DNA of 5,485 nt, from assembly GCA_041476545.1 (NCBI GenBank), contig JBGOTP010000340.1, positions 1-5,485 on the forward strand. Direction: 5' to 3'. Below, one piece after another: positions 1 through 5,122 of this stretch; positions within the stretch are counted from its first letter, which is position 1, and each line of letters starts with the position of its first letter. A program made the position numbers and the translations under genes. Source of the DNA: JBGOTP01 sp041476545. GTDB lineage: Bacteria > Acidobacteriota > Vicinamibacteria > Vicinamibacterales > CAVVIG01. A model generated the notes under the pieces. It searched no databases. It was not told the origin of the DNA and saw only the letters and a program-made list of their open reading frames with translations.

Positions 1-544
1 CAATAGAACCCGCCGCGACTCGCACACGCGGCGTCGTCCGCCGCGGAACCGCGATCGCGGTGTCGACCGGACCCATGTAGGCAAAACCGGGCATGAAACC
101 AAGCATGAACACGCGATAGATCGGCGCCGCATGCCGCTCAACCACCGCGTCCTCGGTTAGGCCAGTCGCGACCGCGACGTCCACCAGATCAGGGCCAAAT
201 GATCCGCCGTAGCACACGGGGACGCGGTACAACGCGCCCGCCACCGGCCGGCGTTCCGAAGGCCGAGCGGCTTCCTCTTCGAGGCACATGGAGAGAGCAG
301 CAATATCGGTCTTCAGCGGATCAAAATAGACGGCCACGGTTCGGAACGTCGGGACGATATCCAGCACACCATTCAGTACACCCGCGACGGCCGCGTCCTC
401 CAACGCCGTCGCGAGCGCTACGGCATCGATGTTGTCGTTCACGACGTTCTCACCCGGATCGTCAGGCTCGACAGGCTGGTCGTGCGTGTCCCACTCCACA
501 ATGAGCGCCGCGTCTCCTGCGGGCACGACCCGGGCCGCTCTCAC
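1..544 (-). CDS. pxpB: 5-oxoprolinase subunit PxpB (KipI/allophanate hydrolase subunit 1 family), C-terminus cut by window edge
   Basis: PxpB works with PxpA and PxpC to convert 5-oxoproline (pyroglutamate) to glutamate at the cost of ATP in the cytoplasm; the same fold occurs in Bacillus KipI. I translated the minus strand from GTG at 544 and found an uninterrupted 181 codons to the window edge. Family hallmarks are in order: RVVPAGDAALIVEW (residues 5-18), YRVPVCYGGSFGPDL (106-120), YRVFMLGFMPGFAYMG (143-158) with the GF.PGFAY signature, then PRRTTPR (167-173) and AAGSI. Roughly 40-60 C-terminal residues should lie outside the window, since the family is about 220-240 aa. The start GTG overlaps the mpl stop as GTGA and has no clear Shine-Dalgarno, so translational coupling to mpl is likely; no in-frame ATG lies nearby. 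A loop at residues 19-38 is rich in Asp, Pro and Asn. Family assignment is firm; the specific 5-oxoprolinase role is inferred, and pxpC/pxpA would be expected further left. Confidence 0.9.
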   Translation of the reverse strand, partial: MRAARVVPAGDAALIVEWDTHDQPVEPDDPGENVVNDNIDAVALATALEDAAVAGVLNGVLDIVPTFRTVAVYFDPLKTDIAALSMCLEEEAARPSERRPVAGALYRVPVCYGGSFGPDLVDVAVATGLTEDAVVERHAAPIYRVFMLGFMPGFAYMGPVDTAIAVPRRTTPRVRVAAGSI

Positions 545-1938
545 GAAAGCGCCTGCAGCAGTTTCTTGTGGATGCCGCCAAATCCGCCGTTCGACATGAT
601 CACCACGAGATCACCCGGCTGGTGGTCGCGCACGACCGTCCCAATGATGTCGTCAATCGACTCGGCCTCACGAGCCGACAGGCCCCGCGCGCGCAGATCC
701 CCGATGAGTTGGGGTATGGACAGGCGTTCCGATTCCGGCAGCTTCGACCGGAACACCGGCGCCAGCAGGACTTGGTCCGCGCCGGCAAAGGCGCGCGCAA
801 AATCGTCCTGAAAGACACGCCGGCATGACGATGCCGATCGCGGCTCGAACACCGCCCAGATGCGCGCCGAAGGATTCGACGCGCGCAACCCGGCCAGCGT
901 TTCCGCGACCGCTGTCGGGTGGTGGGCGAAGTCGTCGAAGACCGTCACGCCGGCAGCCGTTCCGACAATTTCGAGTCTCCGCTTGACGCCAGCGAAGAGA
1001 CGCAGTCCTTCGGCGATCCGCTCCGGCCCGACGCCAACCTCTGTCGCCACTGCGATTGCCGCAAGCGCGTTTCGCACGTTGTGGGCACCAAGAAGCGGCA
1101 CGTCGAACACACCGAACGGCGCCCCGCCGCGGCGAACACGAAACCGCGTGGAACCGCCAAGCGGTTCGAGATCGTGCGCCTGCCAGTCGGAACCGGGCTC
1201 AGTCCCGAACGTGGCCACGGGCGACACGGCCCCCGCTTTGAGCGCCGCCGCCGCCGGGCTGTCGGAACCGAGCAGCAACAATCCATTCCTCGGCACCAGA
1301 TTCACCAGGCGGCGGAACGCCAGCGTCACTGCACTCATGTCCTCATAGATGTCCGCGTGGTCGAATTCGACGTTGTTGATGACGCAGATGTCGGGCAAGT
1401 ACTTCAGGAACTTCGCCGTCTTGTCGAAAAAGGCACTGTCGTACTCGTCGCCCTCGATGACGAAGTCGCGACCGGCCCCAATTCGATAACTCGAACCTTG
1501 TGAACCAAAGTTTCTTGCAATCCCGCCCACGAACACGCTGGGATCCAGATCGCCATGGGTCAGCACCCACCCGGTGAGCGACGTGGTGGTGGTTTTTCCG
1601 TGCGTGCCCGCGATCACGATCGAACGCGCTCCCCAGAGAAAATGCTCGCGAATCGCTTCCGGCAGCGACACGTATCGAATCTTCCGCTCGAGGACCGCTT
1701 CGAGTTCGGGGTTCCCTCGGGAAATCGCATTGCCGACGATGACGAAGTCGATGTCGGCGTCGATGTGTTCGGCGCGATAGCCGCTGAGGGCGGGAATGCC
1801 TTCGGCCGCCAGAAAATCGCTCATGGGCGGATAGACATCCTGATCGGACCCACGAACGTCGAGCCCTTGCCGCTTCAGCATGGCGGCGAGCGTCGCCATG
1901 GCGGTACCGCAGATACCAATCAGGTGCACCCGGCTCAT
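541..1938 (-). CDS. mpl: UDP-N-acetylmuramate:L-alanyl-gamma-D-glutamyl-meso-diaminopimelate ligase (Mpl)
   Basis: Mpl is the cytoplasmic peptidoglycan-recycling ligase that joins the salvaged tripeptide L-Ala-gamma-D-Glu-meso-DAP to UDP-MurNAc using ATP. The 465-residue protein is full length for the family (E. coli Mpl is about 457). The N-terminal UDP-binding Rossmann-like domain has GICGTAM at 8-14 and GNAISRGNPELE at 69-80. HFLWG (99-103) leads into the ATP-binding P-loop GTHGKTTTT (111-119). The central Mur-ligase domain has EGDEYDSAFFDK (162-173) and NNVEFDHADIY (188-198). The C-terminal domain has KRRLE (319-323), DDFAHHPTAV (335-344), FEPRS (364-368) and MSNGGFGGIH (448-457). EGDEYDSAFFDK and the HFLWG context point to Mpl rather than MurC. 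The ATG start overlaps the ldcA stop by 4 bases (ATGA); a weak purine-rich GAAGAGG sits 10 bases upstream (1949-1955). It is the middle gene of a three-gene minus-strand operon with ldcA upstream. Confidence 0.97.
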   Translation of the reverse strand: MSRVHLIGICGTAMATLAAMLKRQGLDVRGSDQDVYPPMSDFLAAEGIPALSGYRAEHIDADIDFVIVGNAISRGNPELEAVLERKIRYVSLPEAIREHFLWGARSIVIAGTHGKTTTTSLTGWVLTHGDLDPSVFVGGIARNFGSQGSSYRIGAGRDFVIEGDEYDSAFFDKTAKFLKYLPDICVINNVEFDHADIYEDMSAVTLAFRRLVNLVPRNGLLLLGSDSPAAAALKAGAVSPVATFGTEPGSDWQAHDLEPLGGSTRFRVRRGGAPFGVFDVPLLGAHNVRNALAAIAVATEVGVGPERIAEGLRLFAGVKRRLEIVGTAAGVTVFDDFAHHPTAVAETLAGLRASNPSARIWAVFEPRSASSCRRVFQDDFARAFAGADQVLLAPVFRSKLPESERLSIPQLIGDLRARGLSAREAESIDDIIGTVVRDHQPGDLVVIMSNGGFGGIHKKLLQALS

Positions 1939-2867
1939 TCGACGGCCGCCTCTTCAATGATCAGGCGGGGGCGCGGTCCGCCGATGACGCGACATTCGAC
2001 GCCGAAAGGCAGGGTCATCGCCGGCCCTGTCGTGTGCCCGGACGGAAAGCCGAACAGCACAGGTCCGGAGAAATCAGCCAACAGATCGGCCATGACGGCG
2101 CGCGCCGTTGGTCCTCCGGATGGCTCGTCACATCCAGGCAGTTCGCCAATGACGACGGCCCCGGCTCTCGCCAGAAGTCCTGTTTGCTCGAGCTGCGTCA
2201 TCATCCGGTCCAGCCTGTACGGACGCTCGCCCACTTCCTCGAAGAAAAGCACGTAGCCGGGCGGTGGATCGAAAGCGTAGACGGTTTCGAGCGACGCGAG
2301 AAGTTGCGTCACTGTTCCACCGAGCAGCACGCCACGCGCTTCGCCCGGACAAAGCGCCTCGAGACCGTCGGGGGCAAGCTCTCCGAGTGGTTCCCGGCGA
2401 CACAGCGCTCGTTCGAACGAGTCGCGGTCGTACCCGGCCTCGCGACGCCCAAGCCGTCCGGCCAGCATCGGCCCGTGAAAGGCCACCATCTCGGCTGACA
2501 TGTTCAGGAAGTTCAGGATGGCGGTGAGATCGCTGTACCCGATGAACGGTTTACGCGCCAGTCGCGCGACCTCGACATCGAGCAGCGGCAGAACTTGCGC
2601 GCTTCCATACCCTCCTCGCACGCCGATAATTCCAGCAATGGAGGCATCGCGCCACGCATCGTCGATCGCCGCTGCGCGCAGTTGGGGGGGGCCCGCCACG
2701 TACCCGTTGGTATGGTGAGCAAAGACCGATTCATCGTACACAGGCACGAATCCCAGCCGTCGAATCTCGTCGACGCCGGCGTCGAATTCCTCGCGTTTGA
2801 AGGGACTGGCGGGAGCGACAATGGCGAGCCGGTCGCCGGGCTCGAGCGCACGTGGTTTCAACATCAC
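1935..2867 (-). CDS. ldcA: Muramoyltetrapeptide (LD-)carboxypeptidase, peptidase family S66
   Basis: This enzyme removes the terminal D-Ala from muropeptide tetrapeptides in the cytoplasm, producing the tripeptide that Mpl reuses. The protein is 310 aa, close to E. coli and Pseudomonas LdcA. It begins LEPGDRLAIVAPASP (8-22), has GVRGGYGS (82-89), the nucleophile motif IGYSDLTA with Ser112, LFFEEVGERPYRLDRM (207-222) with the predicted catalytic Glu210, and FPSGHTTGP with the predicted catalytic His278. The spacings Ser-Glu (98) and Ser-His (166) are close to the Ser115/Glu217/His285 triad I recall for P. aeruginosa LdcA. There are two possible starts one codon apart, GTG at 2867 and ATG at 2864; the ATG may be the true one, and residue numbers here count from the GTG. 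The frame stays open to 2930 without another usual start, and no clear Shine-Dalgarno is visible. It is the first gene of the operon with mpl, overlapping it by 4 bases. Codons 59-62 contain a run of eight C. Confidence 0.93.
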   Translation of the reverse strand: MMLKPRALEPGDRLAIVAPASPFKREEFDAGVDEIRRLGFVPVYDESVFAHHTNGYVAGPPQLRAAAIDDAWRDASIAGIIGVRGGYGSAQVLPLLDVEVARLARKPFIGYSDLTAILNFLNMSAEMVAFHGPMLAGRLGRREAGYDRDSFERALCRREPLGELAPDGLEALCPGEARGVLLGGTVTQLLASLETVYAFDPPPGYVLFFEEVGERPYRLDRMMTQLEQTGLLARAGAVVIGELPGCDEPSGGPTARAVMADLLADFSGPVLFGFPSGHTTGPAMTLPFGVECRVIGGPRPRLIIEEAAVE

Positions 2868-2907
2868 ACGAAGCGTGACAGGCCAATCGGGCGACGAAGT
2901 GCGGCCG

Positions 2908-2937
2908 GTGACATGACGATCAGATTCTACCTATAAT
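2908..2937 (+). promoter_or_regulatory. Near-consensus sigma70-like promoter, pointing away from ldcA
   Basis: GTGACA (2908-2913, 5 of 6 to TTGACA) is followed after 18 bases by a perfect TATAAT (2932-2937). It lies in the 118-base gap between two minus-strand genes and points into the 3' end of the DUF1801 gene, so it would make antisense RNA. The AT-rich island also reads TAGAAT on the minus strand (2924-2929, 5 of 6 to TATAAT) and could be the ldcA operon -10, although I find no well-spaced -35 for that direction. Which strand is used cannot be settled from sequence. In such GC-rich DNA the AT-rich island is promoter-like either way. Confidence 0.35.
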
Positions 2938-2985
2938 TTGCCGCGATTCGCGTCACGGCTCCACGAACCTGTCAGCCAGAATCGC

Positions 2986-3414
2986 TCAGCTCGCGGTGAC
3001 CGGCCAGGTCTTCTTTGCTTCGACCACTCCTGCTTTAAGGATCTTCTTGAGCACAGCGAGATCGACGTCGGCGAGTTTGTTGATGTACAGGCATTGCTCG
3101 AGCCCGCCTTTGTGCTTGCCTAGCTTCTGCAAGAGCTCCGCCTTGCCCGCGAAGCCGAACACGTAGATGACCAGGTTCGCCTTCCGTGGACTGAAGCCCA
3201 CCACGCACGCCGCCCCGGAGTGCCCCGAATCGTACCTGTAGTGATACAAGCCGAAGCCGACGATGGTCGGGCCCAACATCTGCGCTTTCCAGCCGGTGGC
3301 CTCCGTGAAAATCTTCAGCAGCGTTTTCGCATCCTCCCGGCGAGTGTCGTTCTCGACGGCGGCGATGAACTTCCCGACACTGACCTTCGTCGGCTTGGTT
3401 TTGGTTTCGGCCAT
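2986..3414 (-). CDS. DUF1801 (YdhG-like) domain protein
   Basis: This is a 142-residue protein of the DUF1801/YdhG-like family, small cytoplasmic proteins with a YjbR/CyaY-like fold and no well-established function. The visible family pattern is KPTKVSVGKFIAAVENDTRR (7-26), TGWKAQMLG (40-48), IVGFGLYHYRYDSGHSG (51-67), VGFSPRKANLVIYV (72-85), LGKHKGG (98-104) and CLYINKLADVDLAVL (108-122). The length is typical and the frame intact. The ATG at 3414 is preceded by a purine-rich stretch (AGAAGAAAAGAG, 3415-3426) that can act as a ribosome binding site. It lies on the same strand as ldcA but 118 bases away, so co-transcription is possible but not shown. Its upstream region lies within the remains of a plus-strand toxin gene, so its promoter must sit in recycled coding DNA. 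Family call is strong; no function should be inferred from it. Confidence 0.9.
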   Translation of the reverse strand: MAETKTKPTKVSVGKFIAAVENDTRREDAKTLLKIFTEATGWKAQMLGPTIVGFGLYHYRYDSGHSGAACVVGFSPRKANLVIYVFGFAGKAELLQKLGKHKGGLEQCLYINKLADVDLAVLKKILKAGVVEAKKTWPVTAS

Positions 3415-3428
3415 CTCTTTTCTTCTAT

Positions 3429-3527
3429 CTGGGCACCTGGGCAGTCACAGTCGGCGGCGACTGGCGGGTGACGTTCGGATTCGCCGTGAAGGATGCCGGA
3501 CGCGTCGACTACGAAGACTATCACTGA
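3429..3527 (+). pseudogene. higB: 3' remnant of a HigB/RelE-family toxin gene
   Basis: I read this in one plus-strand frame down to the TGA at 3525-3527. It gives LGTWAVTVGGDWRVTF followed by GFAVKDAGRVDYEDYH and a stop. This matches the C-terminal third of HigB-type (plasmid maintenance killer, RelE superfamily) ribosome-dependent mRNA endonucleases, which typically end with a G-x-W-S/A-V-T-V-S-G-N-W-R-I/V-T-F strand and finish D-x-x-D-Y-H. The N-terminal 60 or so residues are absent: a few codons upstream the sequence becomes the leader and start of the DUF1801 gene on the other strand. No HigA-like antitoxin follows; the next gene is a MazE-like protein. The fragment has no start codon of its own and is almost certainly inactive. 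The family call rests on remembered motifs but the pattern is distinctive. Confidence 0.75.
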
Positions 3528-3555
3528 GGCCGAATTCAATGCGGGCTGCAAACGC

Positions 3556-3583
3556 TTGCCAGCCTGCGGCGCAATTGTATGAT
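3556..3583 (+). promoter_or_regulatory. Predicted sigma70-type promoter of the mazEF operon
   Basis: TTGCCA (3556-3561, 5 of 6 to TTGACA) and TATGAT (3578-3583, 5 of 6 to TATAAT) are 16 bases apart, just before the antitoxin start. Transcription would begin near 3590, leaving only about 8 bases before the ATG at 3598. Type II antitoxins usually bind over such a promoter, so autoregulation is expected by analogy; I do not see a long clean palindrome here. Confidence 0.55.
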
Positions 3584-3597
3584 GATTCGTCACCACC

Positions 3598-3840
3598 ATG
3601 CCCAAGACGAAAGTTGTCCTGACACTCGATACGGAACTTCTGGAACGGGTCGACGAACTCGTCGACCGGCGCCGGTTCCGCAACCGCAGTCAGGCTATCG
3701 AGGCCGCACTGGCCGACAAACTTGAACGACTGGCCCGCACTCGGCTCGCCCGTGAATCGGCCAAGCTCGATCCCCGCGAGGAGAAGCGGATCGCCGACGA
3801 GGGGCTCGCGGAGGAGTTCGCCTCGTGGCCCGAATACTGA
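3598..3840 (+). CDS. mazE: MazE-like antitoxin with ribbon-helix-helix DNA-binding domain
   Basis: This is an 80-residue antitoxin partner of the MazF toxin that follows. The N-terminal half, KVVLTLDTELLERVDELVDR (5-24) then RFRNRSQAIEAAL (26-38), has the ribbon-helix-helix layout: a short beta strand, helix, turn with N-R-S, then helix, as in CopG/MetJ-type DNA-binding proteins. The charged C-terminal half, ending EEFASWPEY, is the kind of flexible segment that wraps around and blocks the toxin. By family precedent a dimer would repress its own promoter. The ATG at 3598 has no Shine-Dalgarno and the predicted transcript starts about 8 bases before it, so initiation may be effectively leaderless. 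Its last 16 bases overlap the toxin gene. The symbol follows the toxin partner; this antitoxin is of the RHH class, not the AbrB-type MazE of E. coli. Confidence 0.86.
   Translation: MPKTKVVLTLDTELLERVDELVDRRRFRNRSQAIEAALADKLERLARTRLARESAKLDPREEKRIADEGLAEEFASWPEY
3810..3816 (+). promoter_or_regulatory. Ribosome binding site for mazF, inside mazE
   Basis: GGAGGAG lies 8 bases upstream of the GTG at 3825 and supports that start over the in-frame ATG at 3849, whose own upstream GAGGTG is only 2 bases away. It overlaps antitoxin codons, so toxin translation is likely coupled to antitoxin translation. Confidence 0.6.
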
Positions 3841-4160
3841 GAGGTGACATGCGCTGGGCCGATCTGGATCCGGTGCGCGGGCACAAACAGGCCGGGCGGC
3901 GGCCGGTGCTCGTCCTCAGCCACGACGTCTTCAACGATCGCTCCGGGACGGTCATCGCCCTGGCCCTGACCAGCCAAGAGCCCCGCGCGGGGTTTCCCCT
4001 GACTCTTGAGAGCAAGGCGGCGGGTTTGGCCAAGCGCTCTTGGATCAAGATTAGCCAGATTCGAACCCTCTCGGTCGATCGTCTCGGTGCGAGAATTGCC
4101 CGCGCTTCGGAAGAAGAGCTTGCCCGAGTCCTCGGCGGCCTCACAGAGATTCTTGGATAG
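3825..4160 (+). CDS. mazF: MazF/PemK-family endoribonuclease toxin
   Basis: MazF toxins cut single-stranded RNA at short specific sequences, stopping growth when the antitoxin is lost. The 111-residue protein has the complete family pattern: RGDMRWADLDPVRG (6-19), QAGRRPVLVLSHD (22-34) and FNDRSGTVIALALTSQ (36-51), then KRSWIKISQIRTLS (70-83). By alignment to B. subtilis MazF, Arg26 in RRPVL and Thr49 in ALTSQ correspond to the catalytic Arg25 and Thr48, so the toxin looks active. I choose GTG at 3825 because the family commonly begins VARxLRGDxRWADLDP and a strong GGAGGAG precedes it. It overlaps the antitoxin by 16 bases. It ends 51 bases before the 3' end of a converging pseudogene, with a small hairpin between. 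Cleavage specificity cannot be read from the sequence. Confidence 0.95.
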   Translation: MARILRGDMRWADLDPVRGHKQAGRRPVLVLSHDVFNDRSGTVIALALTSQEPRAGFPLTLESKAAGLAKRSWIKISQIRTLSVDRLGARIARASEEELARVLGGLTEILG

Positions 4161-4182
4161 CCCCAACGTGAATTCAGACAGA

Positions 4183-4198
4183 CGCGGCAACTGCCGCG
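4183..4198. terminator. Small GC hairpin between convergent mazF and pseudogene
   Basis: CGCGGC (4183-4188) and GCCGCG (4193-4198) form a perfect 6-base stem with loop AACT (7 bases if the A-T pair closes). It lies between the mazF stop and the converging pseudogene and could slow transcripts from either side. There is no T-run on either strand, so it is not a standard intrinsic terminator. It is flanked by two GTGAAT-containing stretches at 4168 and 4201. Confidence 0.3.
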
Positions 4199-4211
4199 GC
4201 GTGAATCGATC

Positions 4212-4732
4212 TCAGACCTGCTCCGGCTTTTCACAGTCGCCCATGGCTGGCGCCAGAACGCCGCGCGGCGCCGGCAGCCTGAGGCGATCGGGGAAAGCCG
4301 GCAGCGCTGGCGCGAAGACCACAGGTGCCGCGGGAAGCGCGGCGCGAGTGCGCGGCGGCCGATGCCGGTACCCAAGCCGCCGATCCTCATCCCACGCAGC
4401 CAGCGTCAGCACGTCGCCGCGAAACTTGTTCGCGACGATGACGTCGAGCTTCCGCACCGCGGCGGTGCCGGAAGACAACGCCGCCGTGATGCCCGCACGC
4501 GCGACAACCTGACCGCTCCCTGCCTCGTTGCAGTCTGCGCTCGTGCGGCCTTGCCGGCACGCTTCGTCGATATCTTCAGCGCAGCGCGTTCGTTCAGCCG
4601 CGCCGCCGCCGCTCCGACCGCGGCGAAGGCTTGCGCTCCGAGGCTGGATGCCGGAAACCGATCGCGATGGGCCTCGCCGAAATCTCGAACCCGCAGGAAC
4701 ATGGCGTAACAGCGTGCTTCCCTGCTGGTCAT
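4212..4732 (-). pseudogene. Hypothetical protein gene broken by internal deletion and frameshift
   Basis: The start is convincing: ATG at 4732 with GGAGGT five bases upstream, encoding MTSREARCYAMFLRVRDFGE and then SSLGAQAFAAVGAAAARLNE. This frame loses its protein-like character near 4540. A second minus-strand frame, starting near 4529 without its own start signal, reads NEAGSGQVVARAGITAAL and then AAVRKLDVIVANKFRGDV with LAAWDEDRRLGYRHR, and runs as an Ala/Pro/Arg-rich tail to the stop at 4212. I recall an unnamed family of about 200-250 aa, common in Acidobacteriota-type genomes, that has both halves in this order: a MTSREARRYEMF-like N-terminus and an AVRKLDVIVAN-like C-terminus separated by roughly 100 residues. 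Here the middle is absent and the halves are out of frame, so I read it as a deletion pseudogene. The function of the family is unknown to me. Two separate short genes are less likely because the second part lacks a ribosome binding site. Confidence 0.6.
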
Positions 4733-4782
4733 GTCACACCTCCGTCACCCATCGTCACCGAAGAGTGACCGGAAGTCGTGAC
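4733..4782. repeat. Array of GTCAC/GTGAC half-sites upstream of the pseudogene
   Basis: GTCAC occurs at 4733, 4744 and 4754, followed by the inverted form GTGAC at 4765 and 4778. Start-to-start intervals are 11, 10, 11 and 13 bases, close to one helical turn for the first four. The central pair GTCACCGAAGAGTGAC (4754-4769) is a perfect inverted repeat with a 6-base spacer. The array covers the ribosome binding site and leader of the minus-strand pseudogene, so it may be an operator left over from that gene. Confidence 0.5.
4738..4743 (-). promoter_or_regulatory. Ribosome binding site of the broken gene
   Basis: GGAGGT on the minus strand ends 5 bases before the ATG at 4732. It is the strongest Shine-Dalgarno on the minus strand here, and it fixes the start of the pseudogene. 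Confidence 0.6.
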
Positions 4783-4788
4783 GCCGCA

Positions 4789-4810
4789 CTGAAGAAACGC
4801 TGAAGAAACA
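4789..4810. repeat. 11-base direct tandem duplication
   Basis: CTGAAGAAACG (4789-4799) is followed immediately by CTGAAGAAACA (4800-4810), differing only in the last base, and then by a third CTG. It lies just beyond the GTCAC array in the leader region of the pseudogene. Confidence 0.55.
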
Positions 4811-4999
4811 CTGTGCAGCGCGATTCGGTGCCAAAGCAGCGCGGACACACGCGGCGACAACAGCAACAGGGCGGGGCGCAGCGGTCGTCATTGCGAAACG
4901 GCGGTGCAGTCGCGCCGCCAGCGCTGCCACTGCCACGGACAATGGCGTCAATCAGTCGCAACAGCGCCCGGCAACGCGCCGACCGCGGCATGGGGAGCC

Positions 5000-5122
5000 G
5001 TGACCGCGACTACGGAATCCCAGACAGCGCCGCGACCGTTGGTAACAGCGCCCGTCCCGACACGACAGCGCCGAGACAGCGGGTAACAGCGCCGGTCCCA
5101 GCGGGACAGCCACCGCGACACT
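5000..5122. repeat. Degenerate 41-base tandem repeat, three copies, with phased ACAGCGCC motifs
   Basis: Copies start near 5000, 5041 and 5082. The first 18 bases of copies two and three (GGTAACAGCGCC then GTCCC) differ at one position; copy one matches mainly in its second half (GACAGCGCCGCGAC). ACAGCGCC or a close variant begins at 5024, 5045, 5065, 5076, 5086 and 5106, with one more at 4961. The intervals 21, 20, 11, 10 and 20 (and 63 to the outlier) are all near multiples of 10.5. A 41-base period is not a multiple of three, so this is not a protein repeat. Confidence 0.6.

Noticed and set aside
860..1503. Overlapping plus-strand open frames opposite mpl
   Set aside because: They are antisense to a full-length, motif-complete Mpl gene; their text is Arg/Ser/Pro-rich and matches no family, as expected of shadows in GC-rich DNA.
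1555..2498. Long plus-strand open frames opposite the start of mpl and ldcA
   Set aside because: They cross two real gene boundaries on the other strand, have no ribosome binding site and no recognisable domain.
2942..2952. CGCGATTCGCG as a terminator for the DUF1801 gene
   Set aside because: The stem leaves a loop of only one to three bases and no T-run follows on the minus strand, so a working terminator is unlikely.
3528..3597. Remnant of a HigA antitoxin after the toxin fragment
   Set aside because: Reading the three plus-strand frames gives nothing like the helix-turn-helix start of HigA; the interval instead holds the mazEF promoter.
3690..4390. Minus-strand open frames opposite mazEF
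   Set aside because: The plus-strand MazF motifs and RHH antitoxin explain this DNA; the antisense text is Arg/Ser-rich without family features.
4745..4991. Short minus-strand open frames upstream of the pseudogene
   Set aside because: No ribosome binding site, no family resemblance, and they overlap the GTCAC array and tandem repeat.
5000..5122. CRISPR array
   Set aside because: Repeat and spacer are not separable: the whole 41-base unit is degenerate, there are only three copies, and no cas gene is present.
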